From positions 60,050,089 through 60,114,088 of the forward strand of contig OX439040.1 of the NCBI GenBank assembly GCA_949317995.1: a stretch of 64,000 bases of DNA. The letters are read 5' to 3'. The notes under the pieces were generated by a model, which saw only the letters and a program-made list of their open reading frames with translations, did no database searches and was not told the DNA's origin. The DNA is from Acholoe squamosa (lineage: Eukaryota > Annelida > Polychaeta > Phyllodocida > Polynoidae). Made by a program: the position numbers and the translations under genes. Positions 1 through 16,677 of the stretch are shown here, piece after piece; positions within the stretch are counted from its first letter, which is position 1; the number at the start of each line of letters is the position of its first letter.

Positions 1-476
1 TGTAAGGGTGATCCTGCTACCCTGGTAGGACACCTATATTTCATATTTTGTATAAATCTATTTTTATATCGTATATTATATTCTTGTAAGTAAAAGTCAA
101 AATTTTTTTCGGGTTATTTACCCCACCTCGGGTCGGTAAAAACATTGTAAAAATTTATCAATATCACCTTACTACACATCGAATATTCTTCGTCGCGTCT
201 CATGTTTAATAATAACACACGTATAACATTATCACCATAGGTCGATGGTCCATAAGGGGCCACTTCCTATTTTTGTTATTATTTATAAACACTTCGGGTT
301 ATATACGATGATGCCTTATTATGTACATATAACTTATAATGCCCCTTAAATGTTCTATATTTAATACGAACTGTGTATATATAGACTTACCTATTTATTT
401 ATAACACCACTGTATAAAGTCAACAATAGTTACTTGTTAATTACACACAACCCTAGGTAAAGTCTAGTGGGGGTGG
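1..476. other. AT-rich non-coding DNA
   Basis: No open frame, splice-flanked exon or repeat boundary is visible here. The sequence is AT-rich with many short TATA-like stretches. It runs up to the left edge of the solo LTR at 477. Confidence 0.6.
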
Positions 477-840
477 TGTAGGGGCCGGCATCATTGTATA
501 TATATTAGTGCCGTTCATCCGAGAGACGTGTTCGTGTGGTGCTTGTTCCTTCTATGCTAGCTAGGTGTCGCTTTGCGATACCTCGTTGGTACAAGAGGGG
601 GCAGCACCATGCCTCGCGTCCAGCTCCTACTAAGGAGCCGGACGAGCGGCAGAAGGGGACTGGACATGGTCCAGTCCAGACGCTAATACTTTGTCATCAG
701 AGAGTTTAAATAAAGTCCTACCCGAGAGGTAGGGGTTTCTGGGGCTTTGCCCAACCCGAACTACTCGTGTTGTGTTGGTACATCTAGTGGTAAGCGAGCC
801 AAAGAGCCACCCAACATATAAGTCAATACGAACCATTACA
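477..840 (+). repeat. Solo LTR, copy A
   Basis: A 364-bp unit begins TGTAGGGGCC and ends CCATTACA, so it has the TG...CA ends of an LTR. It matches 61604-61964 in reverse complement along its whole length. In the plus orientation it carries a TATA-rich stretch near 495-506 and an AATAAA near 711, in the U3-R-U5 order expected of an LTR promoter and poly(A) signal. No primer-binding site (TGG...) follows the right end and no gag/pol lies beside it, so I read it as a solo LTR. The bases on the two sides do not form a clear target duplication, unlike the other copy. The family is not identified. The short open frames inside it are not genes. Confidence 0.7.
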
Positions 841-3800
841 GTACTAAGGGTCCAGACCGCCCTGTGGGCCTGTTGTGTAATACCCTTGACATTATGCTAT
901 TTTGTGCCCTTTGTTAGGGCCTCTATCTGATGTAAATGACAGGCCACGTGTTTGTGTTCCATGCAAAGAGAACCAGCATGGGATGTGTTTCATTATTGGT
1001 TTTTGTTTAGCGAAAAATGCTCAAACGACCACATTATATGGTCAATATATACATGTAATGAATGCATAATCATCAATTGGGAAGTATGCACACAAAGACA
1101 GAAAGTGTATATAATAATATTATCGGGAATCATTCGTTTTTCTAGGACTGGGGGCAACCTCCTTGCAGCCGTAGGGATTCAGTGGTTCCAAGGTCACTTT
1201 TGGTACTACATGTACATGCCTCACGACTGCTCTTTGTGAAACGCCTCCTAGTCCTACCCCACCCCCACCCCTCTACCCCATCCGTGGTTTGTTGGTTGTG
1301 GCTTTGTCTGTGGTCTGGTGCTGCCACCCATTGTCTGGTCAACATTAACACTTTAACTGCAGCATAATGGGTATGCTCTTTCTACATGATGCATTAATAT
1401 AGCCCGGTTGAGTGAATTCCCAGAGCTGCATTTATGCATTTTGCCATTCTCTGATGACCTTGTGGGTGGTTTGCATTATGCATCAATGCATAGTTTTGGT
1501 CAGTGGATTAGCGGCACTACTTCAAATGAACGTCATGTTTGAGGCACCGTGCTGTACTGCACTGGTTAAGGGGCAGATATGCAGGGGAAGGGAATAAAGG
1601 GTTAAGGTGGCGGATGCTGGGCAGAGATGATGGGAATCATAAGGGTACAGTGAGCCCAGATACTGCTTTGCGGCATTTAGTCCTGAAGTGGGATGCAACT
1701 TTGTGTTCGATATCAAAAAAGGTGTGAGGAGGGTGCCATGAATTTCTGGACTAAAATTCTGATCGATAAAATATCATGTAGCTTATTCGAGTGGTGCAAC
1801 TTCACAAAAGCACGATTTATCAAAAAAGGTTGGGGTTTGATATTAAAACAGATATCACTATAGGAACTATGCCTGGATGAGTAGAAATCCTTTAAGTAAC
1901 GGAATTGCAGTCTTACTACAGTCTCCATAATATTACTTGGAAAGGGCATAGTCTGACGGCACCTTGATTAGAGCCTGGAGTCTAGATGATTATGATTATA
2001 TCCTCATTGAATGTGGGTATTATAGGGGACCACGTGTCCCCCATCCCCCATTAACCACCATTTAATTAGTTAGCCCCGATCCTCTGCCTCCCTGCCCTCT
2101 GGGCTGGCATAAATGGATGTGAGTAGTGCTTTACCAAGAGGTGATACCTGCCCTATCCATGCCTCACCTCCTCTACTCATCATGAACACACAGATGGTTC
2201 AAAGGGGACTGAGAAGGGGTACAGAGAAGATGAGGATGAGGGCGGGTGTGAAGGGGTTATGAGGGTGACTCATGGACAGGCTAGTTTTTTTTTCAGATTT
2301 TTTTGTGGGTGGGTGGAGCTAGTGTCATGAATTGATTTGCCCTGACACTATCTATAACCATTAACTTATCAAATTGCCTAATACACAATATAGAACTTTA
2401 TCTTCATTTTTCGTCTTCTTTATTTGTTATTCTGATATAGTTGCCCGAGGAGTCCCCCCTATAAGCTACCTAGGCTTGAACTCTGTGTACCCATCTTGGG
2501 ACTGGCCTGTTCAATTAAACCACTTTTGCTCATCAAAGGGATAAATGGTATTTGAAATATGGACAGCAGAATAATATCAAAGCCCAAGGATGTATGATAT
2601 GCTACGTGGTGACTTTTGCTATGACTTCAAGCCTAATGCAATTCTCATAATACACATAAATCGAGGTGGCCTTTTTGCAACCAGAATTATGAATACTCTA
2701 ATCTATATGAACTTAATTAAGAACACGGTAAATGTATGCACAGGTAAATAAAGCAATTTCTATCTTGCCAGGGCAGATTGTCTGAAAGCATCATTCGTAT
2801 GCAGCAGTAGGAAAAACTATTCCAATACGAAAACCGAAATACTTAACCCCAACAAAGACCCATAGGCCCATAAAAAAGTTAGGGTACAGCAAAAAAAGGT
2901 AAGGTAGCATTATCTGAACACAGCACATTTTAGGCCTAAGCAATTGTATCTGGCTGATCATGAGCGTGAGCTTACTCCATAAGAAAACAGTATATCAGAA
3001 AGGAGCACTCAGTGGCAAGACCCGAACCCTGGCTATTTTCCAACCAGGTATTGAAGCGCTGCCTTATGATGAAATGAGGGGGCGTTTCGTTGCTCTACAC
3101 AGAACACCAACCTTGTATCACTGCACCATGTTACACACGCGATCACCCTCCAGGGGGCTCTGTCCTCCCATCGCCAACTACACCATTAAATATGGGGCGG
3201 TAGGTACACGATTAAAGGGTCCAGGAATTCAATCCATTTAGCACCATGCCCTATACCCTTTTGTTGTCATGGTGCATGAAGACAGCCCTGATGAGGAACT
3301 TTCCAATGCTCCATCCATATGCTTTGCGCAGATCTTGTAGGGTTGATACATTTTTATAAAAGTAAGGGTCAGCATGATGCACCAAGACATTGCTGCCAAG
3401 ATACGCATCGCAGTTCTGCGTTGGTGCCTGACATATATGTTGTCCCCTTTAATGAACTTGGGGGTTCAGGTGGAACCTTGAGGCATCATATCGACCTTAA
3501 AGGGTTAACTACAAGCCAAGGTTAGTGAGACCTTTCACTACCAGGGCCATGTCACGACCCCCGTCTGCAATAGGCTACCATCTCAAACTTGTACATCTTT
3601 CTGGTGTGCAGAAAGGTTGTTAAAATCAATTCCGTATAGGCAATATTCATGAAACGTTATCTTATAGTTCTGTAAGGTAAAACAACCGGAACACGTTTAA
3701 TAAAGATTCTGAAATGTCAGGTGTTGTCAGTGAGGCGACCAGGTAGTCCCCACCGATTTATCACTTCACTTTAACCAACTTGATTGATTAATCGTGACAC

Positions 3801-4442
3801 TCTTTTGATAATAAAGGGTAAATTACACTTTAATTCTGGAATCTTGACTCTCTTCATTATCATTATGGCTTATCCCTATTTACTTACCTGGTCGGTGGAC
3901 TGCATCCTCTTTCAAGTCCTAGATACAAATACCATTAGGATTAGGTTTGTGAGACTTGCTAAGGGGTAGTTAGGATACTGTGTGAGTACAGATACGAAAC
4001 TAATTAGCTCTGTATAAATTTCAAAATGGCGCCGCTGAATATGCGAGGATCGTATTCCACCCCCCCCCCCATTGAATACGGCGTAAGTAGTACTAATCTA
4101 TAGTGTCGTCGATATTAGCCATATAATGATTATAGGTATCCAAATGACAAGATAAAAGATGGGTACATGAGACACCAGGTATATACTTTGAGGTTGGTAA
4201 TGACAGGTAGGTACATGAAGAGGCTGTGTTTGTGACACACCTGACCATCAACACGCACCTGTTGGACGCCAATCTTCCTCCAGGGTCCCAACCCATTATG
4301 GGCTACTTGATGGCTACAAGTTCCTGTTCCTTTGTTGTCACGATGCACCAGTGCAGTGCTGGTTTCTCATCAGACAGAATGGACGCGACGCTTCTTATCA
4401 GCACTCCATTTCAGCATATATGAGTGCAGACCCTTTGGGAAT
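841..4442. other. Non-coding DNA with diverged dispersed repeats
   Basis: No convincing gene is visible. Segments near 1395-1610 resemble segments at 4645-4745, 5935-6060 and 7440-7540; each has a core like CAGAGCTGYATTTATG, and AAAGGGTTAA follows in several. They look like old copies of a dispersed repeat. A C-rich run (about 4061-4071) lies beside a short segment related to 18030-18070. Open frames here are short and have no recognisable domain. Confidence 0.5.
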
Positions 4443-4598
4443 CAGTGGCGGATCCAGGATTTGGAAAAGGAAGGGGCGCGGCCCTAAAGGAGGGGGCGCA
4501 ACCCATATTTTTGAGCAAATTTTGGGGTCCAAAATGTCTAAATAAACTCTTAAGTACTGGGGAAAAGGGGAGCAAGCCCCCCTCTAAATCCGCCACTG
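4443..4598. mobile_element. hAT-like MITE, 156 bp
   Basis: The element starts CAGTGGCGGATCCAGG and ends with the inverted form AAATCCGCCACTG. Its flanks share the direct repeat TGGGAAT, which overlaps the last terminal bases at the right end. CAGTGGCGGATC-type termini with target duplications of about 8 bp are known for hAT non-autonomous elements in animals. There is no coding capacity. The exact superfamily is inferred from the termini alone. Confidence 0.7.
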
Positions 4599-8150
<3,552 letters not shown>

Positions 8151-10573
8151 TAGAAATAGGCACTTACGAAAAGGTCAGTCTAATTCACTAAAGGCAGTGC
8201 AACTGTCTGAGAAGATGTTCTGAGAGGACAATGCTGTGTCCTATAACAGCACATATGATGGCAAAGGTCAGTTGAATCTATATCTCTATAAATCATCCAG
8301 ATTTCACTATAGACTATGTAGCCTGCAGTACATTACTTACTACACCATGAGGTTCTACCACCACCTCCTACACACTATAACACCCAGGGTTTAGGAAGAT
8401 GGAGGTAGGTGGGATGCAGGTTGTTTACTAACACTTGGAGACAAGGGGACACCTTTCACCTGCCTCCTGTCCTGGAGCAACCCTTGTGGCTATTTGATAC
8501 CGTTGTCAAGGTAAATATACAGCACCCCAGGGACCTACCTTCTAGTCCAACCCTGGAGGAGGTCCCAGTGTGAGAGTCTGGCTCTTATTGTGGCTTTTGA
8601 GGTTAGTACATTGTATAAAAAAAGCTTCTTTACCTATTCATGTATCTTCCTGGGCTTGTTCAGGTTATGACCCTTAGAGATGCAGGAGTAGGCTAGATGG
8701 GTGTGCTCATTATAGTGTACTAATTATGTCCCATCTTTAAAGTTATTAATCATGAGGTAACTTTGTCTTCCCTCCTCACTCAGCTCAGTGGCCCGAGGTT
8801 ACTTCCTGAAAGGGAAAGTGTTAACTGTATCATCTAGCAATGAAGATGAAAGTAATTATGAGGGTAGACGTCCCCTTAATTAAAACGCTGGGTGATTTCT
8901 TCCTTTTTCCTAATTTGTGTATGTAGATAGGTCATTATGCCTCTGATAATTAGGACATCCAACTAGCAGGTATGATTATTCATCCTGAAGTCTCAGTCAA
9001 TTGCTAAAGCAGTTTTTTCACAACAGAAATTCCAGTGTGTTTGAATAATATCCGATGTAACTCTATCTCCATGTGATGATGACCTTGCCATGAGCAGGCA
9101 ATGCCTAGTTGTGGTGAAGGAGTGAATGGGTCCTTTCCTGCTGCATCATCAGCCTACAGGCAGGCTGCACCTCTGACTACATGTACAACGCACAGTCTGT
9201 CTACACAGAGTACCAGTCTACAGTCCCCAGTCACTGCCAGTCTACAACAGGGTACAGATACATCACTGCCACCTTCAGGGTAAGCTGGGAACTTGTTACA
9301 GCACCAAGGACGCCCCACCCATCTCTCTGCTAGAGAGCTTGTGAACAACAAGCTCTTATTCTTTATCACGATATTTATTGATATTTAAACCAATCTCTGT
9401 GTTTTTACATCCACAGAGGATATGACTAGACATCATGATTATGGGAGAGAAAGAATAAAATGAGGGAAGGATAGACTAACTAAAATAGAAAATGGAGACA
9501 AATCACTGAACATTTGCTTATTTTTCCTCATCCAAATGCATTTTACGTGTTTGATTACCTCATTCAGAATTGACTGATACGCCTATAGCTTGTTATAATT
9601 ACATTCAAAATGTATGTAACTATGACATTCCTGGGCCAGTGTCCGTCCAGACGTAATTCATTTGAAGTGCAACAGATATATACACAAATAGATAAATGAA
9701 ATGGAAACTACAGTCAGATACGTTGAAAAGTATCACTTTATTTGGGATGAATGCCCACAAAGCGAATCTTACAATCTTACAGACAGGAAGGATGTGAGTG
9801 TTAAATTAAGTCACCACTAGATGAGGTTATGATGTGGGCTTTCTTAAAAAGACACTTTTCAATGTACTAAGTCTACCACAGACAGAAAAAATAAAAAGGA
9901 AGTGCACAAAACCAAAAAAATAGTAAAAAAAGTTGTCAATGCTTATTGAGTGCACAGCTGAGATATGACTAATAGCAGCATGACAAAGACTCGGCAGGGG
10001 GCCCTCACTGTTAGGTACAGATGGGTCATAGTGATAAACCTCACGGGGGCCAAACAAGCCCAGCTGGTTTGACTTTCCATGTGACTTTTTAGGTGACCTT
10101 CATTTTTCCCCATATTTGAATCACACCTCCCCCCCCTGTATCTGATGGCAGTGGGGTGTTTCAGAAGCCGGACATGATAATGAACATTAAATATCTGTTT
10201 CTAAAACTGTTAGATTCTAAACTTACAACTGCAACCATTATCATCTCTCGCCAGTCATATAGTTATAGACATAGTAAGATAATGGTAATGCTTTAGAAAC
10301 ACATGCAGTTATAAGCCAACAATCACTATTAAAACTGCTATCATATCTCCTTATGACCGGTTGTAAACATTACCTGCTTCTGACACACCCCACAGGGATG
10401 GTGTATTGTTGAAGGATGCCGAGTAGTGATTGAAGTGTCCCCTGTTAGGCAAGCACTGAATCAGTGATAGTACTGCCACCTGTCGCTTAAAACCATAACA
10501 GTTGTGGCCTCCTAATAGGGTGAATGGAACATTTTTTTAAAATGATATGATTAACAGTTATTATGCACCTACC
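8151..10573. other. Non-coding DNA; one weak exon candidate
   Basis: Mostly featureless. A Ser/Thr-rich plus-strand frame at 9101-9283 ends beside a donor-like sequence (TTCAGG followed by GTAAGC, about 9275-9286). No matching acceptor or domain is evident, so I do not call a gene. Confidence 0.4.
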
Positions 10574-10575
10574 TA

Positions 10576-10713
10576 CTGTGGTCGTACTTTATTTCGCGCT
10601 GTAGATATTTTCGCGTTTTTCACGGAAATTAAAAGTCCACGAATTCATGGGCTCCTTGAAAATTTAGCCAAAAAGCATAGATCTAGCTAAGGTGGGAGAA
10701 GGGGTGGACAGTG

Positions 10714-10780
<67 letters not shown>

Positions 10781-11178
10781 GACGGGGGGGGGGTTAGCAG
10801 CCTCCCCCATACACTTACACACTACAACAGAAACTAATGTAGCTATCACTACAAACGATATTGTTTCTTTTTTTTAGATTGCTTTGACAAGCAAATACAT
10901 GTACTTTCACATTTGTGACTGCTACTAATTAAATCAATCTGTATGCATGTGGCTGTGATATGAGGCTGTGGCAGTCTATGCCTCTGTATATAGACCTTAC
11001 CAGGAAGGTTTTGGTACTATAAAATCAGGTATACATTGCAGATAAATCAAGTTTTGTGAGTCTAGATTAAATAAAATAATTTTAAAAGCACAAATCCGCG
11101 AATCTAAATACACATGAATCTGTCTTTTTTTGCCAATTCCGCGAAAATTTATATAAGTGAAAATATCTACGACCTCAG
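10576..11178. mobile_element. TA-flanked non-autonomous DNA transposon, 603 bp
   Basis: The left end CTGTGGTCGTA and right end TACGACCTCAG are inverted repeats with one mismatch, and each is flanked by TA (10574-10575 and 11179-11180). Beyond the ends, both sides carry related sequence (TAGATATTTTCGCG on the left, TAGATATTTTCAC in inverted form on the right). The interior holds a long (GT)n tract and no coding sequence. The TA target suggests a Tc1/mariner-like or other TA-inserting family; the superfamily is not established. Confidence 0.6.
10717..10778. repeat. (GT)n microsatellite
   Basis: A near-perfect GT repeat of about 60 bp, followed by a G run, inside the TA-flanked element. Confidence 0.95.
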
Positions 11179-11180
11179 TA

Positions 11181-13330
11181 TATACCTGATATTGACATTT
11201 GATAAACATGTTGTGTTAGGTCGATAGACTAACTACAGCCTAAGCTATACCTAATTAAAAATGTGTCACCACTGAACCCCTTCAGATAGATCTGGGTTTT
11301 TATATTGAGAACAGACATGTTCCACATACCCCAGCTATGATACAGGTGTATCACCTAGTGACTATTGTAGGTACTATATATCCAGACCCTTAGTTAGACA
11401 TATATCTGAGATGCCACTCACTGGTCTCTTAGAATTTGGAAATTATCCTGATTTCCCAAATTTCCAATTCAGAATGATCATAGGAATTTAAGCCACATAT
11501 TCAGAATTCCTGAAAAGTAAGGAAAAATAGTATTTATTACATGTATGTCTGTGCTTAGCTGGTGGGGCCCTCTATATATATCATATTGCATATAATATAT
11601 ATTAAAAATAGGCCCACTAACAAGCCCCAAAAAGATGCCTGACGACCTTTGATGCTGGCTTACAATACCATTTTCACTTCAAAACATTGAACATTATTTG
11701 TAGCAATTTCGTTTTTTTACCACTTCATATTTTTTCTAATGACCCTCAACCTTAAAATGGCTTTTGTAAAGTACTGTTTTAGAATAGAAATAATTTTTAT
11801 AGATGATTATAAAATGAATTTGGGGATATCATGAAAAAAGTACGTACATCTTAAAAAGGAATCTTGTTGAAATGTTGATTTGCAGTCAAATGGTAGCCAT
11901 TCCCCCATGGGTCAGATTCAAGAAGTAGGCAAGAATAGACCTGACACAGAGGTGAAACAGACATGTACCTTGAACTTTATCAATAGCTCTCCCTGTGAAC
12001 ATGTATGACTTAAGCCTAATTCTTTATGTATGGTGTGCTCCCACCCAAGATCAAGTTAGTAGACATCTCAAAATTGCCCCTATTGAGAATGGGTGGCTTC
12101 TAGAAAAGTGGTGTTTACTATAGTGTCAGATAGGGGAGGGGAAAATCAGCTTGACCCTCCGGCCACCTACTTCTGGTATTTCAAGGACCAGAATCTTTCT
12201 TATCTTTTAAAAGTTTCTGTAATGGTTTATTGTACCCCAACAAACCAAATTCTTTGGATAGACTTAGTCTCCCTCGCCTATTCTTTGAATCAATTAACAA
12301 TGTTGAGAATAATGAGATGTAACTGATACTTTCCTCTTGTGTCGGTAATAGTACGCACAGACTGGCTAAAAAAGTAGCAAGGTATTTCGTTCACCTCTTT
12401 CCTTTACTCTTCTGCTATCGTCATAATTTATCTCTGCATGTTAGGTCATTGACTTTAAAAGTGATGAAAAGGGATAGCCCACCCCGGTAAGCCCACTATC
12501 TTAGCGTGGTACAACTTACTGCAAGTTGAACAAAACGTGGGACATTTTCTGGCCCATCTAATTTTGCCCAGAAACCAGCCATAATCATGAGAACCAAGGT
12601 CTAGGAAAGCTTCGTGGCACATTCAAGTGCCATAAACCATGAATAGGCCTACATTGATTCTAAAATCAGAACTAGATATGTGATGCCAATGATGTCATCT
12701 CAACTCTGCCACTGATGACCATGGACGTATCTGAGACCAAGGCAGTCTTTGGCGCCCAACAGTATCAATAGTACAGTCTAGGAGTACTCATTCCAGCTAC
12801 ATTGGCCACTTGGGGGCAGTGCTAATTGTTGTATTGGGGAGTTGCACTGTGTATTAAAGAATTAGTGGGAGCTGTGTTTTTTCTTTGTATACAGTACTTC
12901 CTTTTTTATAAGGCTTATAACTGGCGCTGTGTTGGGCCTTTTTTACAAGCTTTTAAGATGTATCTAAAAGTATCTCTCTGAAAGTGTGATTCTGACATCC
13001 TTCTCTCATTTTTGTGTAAACAAATAATGTGAATGGAAGCTTTGATTAGTTCTAATACCGACTTTGCTGTTTTAGAATTTCAGTAGCCTATTCTATGTAG
13101 TTTATTGGAATAATGGAAATAGATGTATCTTCTCAGGTTTCAAATGATCACAACACACAAAATGGGCAGTACATATCGCTGTAGTACATACACTAGGACC
13201 CAAATCAGCTCAATGGGTTTGTACTAACATCAACTACCAGTGTGGTCCTGAATAATAAGCTATCCACTGTAAAACTGGGCTGACAATGTAGGCCAATAGG
13301 GTAAGTTAGAGTTGGCTCCTTGCAATATGT
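11181..13330. other. Non-coding DNA
   Basis: No gene recognised. The one notable site is a strong CTCF-like motif at 12805-12819 (GCCACTTGGGGGCAG, plus strand), which differs from the degenerate core at a single position. Confidence 0.45.
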
Positions 13331-13570
13331 CACAGTTTGAGTTTGAGTTTTACAAGTTTATTGGCCAAATAACATCATACAACATGAAGCTTTTCAGGAT
13401 CAGCCAAGAAATGACAATAATTATAACTATACACAAAGGAAAAATTATTTTACAATGCATTGCACAGGGTGGTTAGCTGTGGGCTAATCTTGATAACAGG
13501 TGGTCAGGTAGCCAGAGCATAAGTAGGAAAAACTAATAGCATTCTCTAGTACTGTTCACACAAACATAGT
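13331..13570 (-). repeat. Possible LINE 3' tail
   Basis: On the minus strand the sequence reads ...GGCCAATAAACTTG followed by a short repeat of AAACTC units. This is the style of 3' end seen in some CR1/L2/Jockey-type non-LTR retrotransposons, which end in simple repeats. No reverse-transcriptase coding is readable here, so this is only a suggestion. Confidence 0.3.
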
Positions 13571-13782
13571 TGAATGTAGTGCATTGGTATGTTTGTCCAT
13601 AGAGGCTTATACACAGAAGAAACCAGGGAATTGCACCTAATCCTAGAATAATAATGAGTCTATATAAACACTGGATGGCACCAAAGGTTTAAGGACTTAG
13701 GCAACAAAGCCTTTAGTTGATAATCTATTAATAACTTGCTAATAATCAAGGAACTCTACTGTCACACACAGTTACCTATATA

Positions 13783-14638
13783 CGGAGCCCCTAATAGGAC
13801 ATACCAAAAATAATTTCTTCACCAGAAAAAAATATTCTTGCGGGTACTGAACAAGTCGTGCGGATACTGAACAATTCTTGCAGGTACTGAACAATTCTTG
13901 CGGGTACTGAACAATTCTTGCGAGTACTGAACAATTCCTGCAGATACTGAACAATTCTTGCGGGTACTGAACAATTCTTGTGGATATAAGGACAATTCTT
14001 CCCTAGTAGGACATACCAAAACTATTTTTTTCCTGCAAAAATATTCTTGCAGGTACAGTGACATTCTTGCAGATACATGGGAATTCTTGCGGGTAGAGCA
14101 ACTTTCTTTTGGATACACAAACATTCTTGCAGGTGGAAAAGGAATTCTTGCAGGTGTACGAACAATACTTGGGCAAGTGCTAGAATTATGATTTTATCTG
14201 CCAAAAAAAAAAGATTTTCTTTGTTCCCAATTGCAATTTGTTCTTGCAATTGGCAAGAAATGTTCCTGTACTTACAAGAATTGTTCCTGTATCCACAAAA
14301 AGTTCTAATCTCCCAATATCCGCAGGAATGTCCCAGTTTCCGCAGGAATCTCCCCATTTCTGCAGGAATGCCCCAGTATCCGCAGGAATGTCCCAGTTTT
14401 TGCAGGAATGTCCCTGTTTCCACAGGAATGTTCCTGTTTCCGCAGAAATGGTCCGTACCGGCAGGAATGTTTCTGTTTCTGCAGGAATGTTCCTGTACCC
14501 ACAGGAATGTTCCTGCACCCGCAGGAATGGTCCTGTTTCCGCAGGAATGTTCCTGTACCCGCAGGAATGTTCCTGTACCCGCAGGAATATATTTTGCATG
14601 AAAATAAATCTATTTAGTATGTCCTATTAGGGGCTCCG
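13783..14638. mobile_element. Foldback-type element with CGGAGCCC ends, 856 bp
   Basis: The termini are perfect inverted repeats: CGGAGCCCCTAATAGGACAT on the left and its complement on the right, each flanked by TA. The left half is a tandem array of a 20-bp unit (ACAATTCTTGCGGGTACTGA). The right half is an array of a 20-bp unit (GCAGGAATGTTCCTGTACCC) that is about 75% complementary to it, so the halves can fold on each other. A second, internal copy of the subterminal sequence lies near 14003-14025, which suggests an internal duplication or nested copy. No transposase is present. The layout resembles foldback elements such as Drosophila FB or sea-urchin TU. Gln/Ser/Arg-rich frames here come from the repeats and are not genes. 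Confidence 0.8.
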
Positions 14639-14640
14639 TA

Positions 14641-16618
14641 CTACGACTGCATTCTATGTATTATAGTTGTAGTTATTTTCAATAATGGAATCAACTTTCT
14701 GAAAATATGATGCATCACATCGAATTTCATGTTTTAAAATTCAACCTTTTACAAACAATATTGATGAAGTACATAGACATGCACTTGGGAGGATAAAGAC
14801 CTATTGCAGGAGATTGAGATGACCTCTGAGGATGTCTCAGCTAAGTGCAGTCATAGGGCACTTACTAGTGGTTAGATGGAAAAGTATGAAGTACAATGTT
14901 GTACTATTTACCCCTACTATCACATTATGAAATGGGTAAGTTTTAACTCTACTAGAGGCTTCCGCTGATCCACTAGTAACAGCTTACAGCTGTATGTTAG
15001 TTGTCACAATCTCTTTATGGCTGCCTTTTGGGGAGAGTTGGGGCCATTGTGGTTTCTCCGGGATCCTAAAGATCCGCTGGTGCATGCTGGTTGCTGGTGA
15101 ACCCCTAGTGACCAGTCCAAGATATGATTCTTACCAGACACTCTCACACGTCTGCTGCCATGAGAGTCGACGGGCGAGGCTGAGACCAACGCCCATACTA
15201 CCACGCCCCCTGGTCAATCAGTTCAGAACTTTACAGTGCATGCCTAGTGGCGCCCTGTGTGGAAATTTTACCAAAAGATCCCACTAACTATTCTATCAAA
15301 GAATGTCTTCAAAGCTTCTTCTCCGTCGAGCAGCAGTTTTGAGCTATTAAATCCGTTCAGTTCTGATAATTACAAAGGGTTGTTGAAATCATTTCCCAGG
15401 AAACCCATTTTCTATTTATTGAAGTTGTAGAGGGGTGATCCATAAAGTATATTACGCTTGCGAGGGTGCGGGATGTTGTTCAAAGTGTGACAAATAAACA
15501 ATTCTGACCAGACAGGAAAAAGGAGGTATCCAAGGGAAATCCATGAATAAAGTTCATGGCATCACAATTTGTGAAATGAGATATGAAATAAAACGGAAAA
15601 TTCCATTTAGTAAAAGCTCAGGTTCATGGATAAGGCTTAACAAAATAGGACGTAATTTCCAATATATATTGGAGCCATGTTCTGTATTCACCTTTATCAA
15701 ATTATCTGATGGAATTATCAAAGAACTAACCCCAATAGTGGTAATTTATTGTATGGTTACCATGGCAACCAAAAAGTATCATAGAGAAAAATCTGGTGTA
15801 GAAAGCATTCAGTTTACATTCCAAATTTTGAGGGCTTGCACTCAATATGAAATGTTTACCTGCATTCTAAACACAGACGAGGTTAGAGCACCTTATGTCT
15901 ATTTTCGACAATTTTCGACTGTGATCCCCCCGATTGCTATGAGGGAGAATTCAATATTTCCTAGTCTCGCCGATGGCGACGAGAGGGTATGTCGAAAATT
16001 GTGGAGGGAGCTGAAGTGTTGAAAATTATCAAAATTTGTATTACGTGCTTCACGGATGGCCCTGTATTTATAGAAACAGATTAAAGATAGGCAGGAATAG
16101 GTAAAAATCATTGTATTGCTAACTCTGCAATACAATAAGATATGTGATGCCATAAACATCTCTGTAGATCAATAGCTTGAATACCAAGAGGGAGAAAACA
16201 ATTCATCGGGAAATTACTTTCCAATAATTGTTATTATGTAGAAGTGAAAACCCACATGTAAAAACGACAAAAATAAATGGAGGGATTAAAAACGTAATGT
16301 CAATACTGTGCAATATTTAATGTGATATCCCCAGCTGATCACATGTACACACTTATACTTATAGTTCGATATTGCAGTCAGTGAGTGGCAGCCAGTACTG
16401 TTTAACCCCCTACACCTGACTTAATGTGTGCTGTCAAGTGTGGACCATAAACCAAAATATTTTTGAAAACTTTGGATGAAAACATGTGGTCTAGCGTGGA
16501 GGATGCAGTATCAACATTCATGGGCTTAGAAACAAAAAGCCGTTTACAGAAATCTTTCTCGGTACTTTGAAATTTTAGTTCTTTTAAGTTGCATCTGAAA
16601 TTTAAGTTCTTTTAATTT

Positions 16619-16619
<1 letters not shown>
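14641..16619. other. Non-coding DNA
   Basis: The largest frame (15543-16022 plus, 159 codons) has no recognised domain. It contains a perfect RFX X-box-like palindrome at 15756-15769, in a context shared with 23290-23303, so it probably lies in a repeat. No splice-supported exon is visible. Confidence 0.45.
15756..15769. promoter_or_regulatory. RFX X-box-like motif, copy 1
   Basis: GTTACCATGGCAAC fits the palindromic X-box consensus GTTRCC..GGYAAC. The flanks (TTGTATGG before, CAAAA after) are shared with the second copy, so repeat ancestry is more likely than an independently evolved enhancer. Confidence 0.45.

Positions 16620-16674
<55 letters not shown>
16620..16674. repeat. (GA)n microsatellite
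   Basis: About 52 bp of uninterrupted GA repeat. Confidence 0.95.

Positions 16675-16677
<3 letters not shown>

Noticed and set aside
9101-9283. Ser/Thr-rich exon with a donor at about 9281
   Set aside because: No acceptor, domain or partner exon could be found, so it is not called as a gene.
13772-14630. Long overlapping open frames on both strands (Gln/Arg/Ser-rich, up to 174 codons)
   Set aside because: They are translations of 20-bp tandem units in a foldback transposon. All frames look alike and there is no independent coding signal.
15543-16022. 159-codon plus-strand gene
   Set aside because: No domain, signal or splice support. It overlaps a repeat context shared with 23290.
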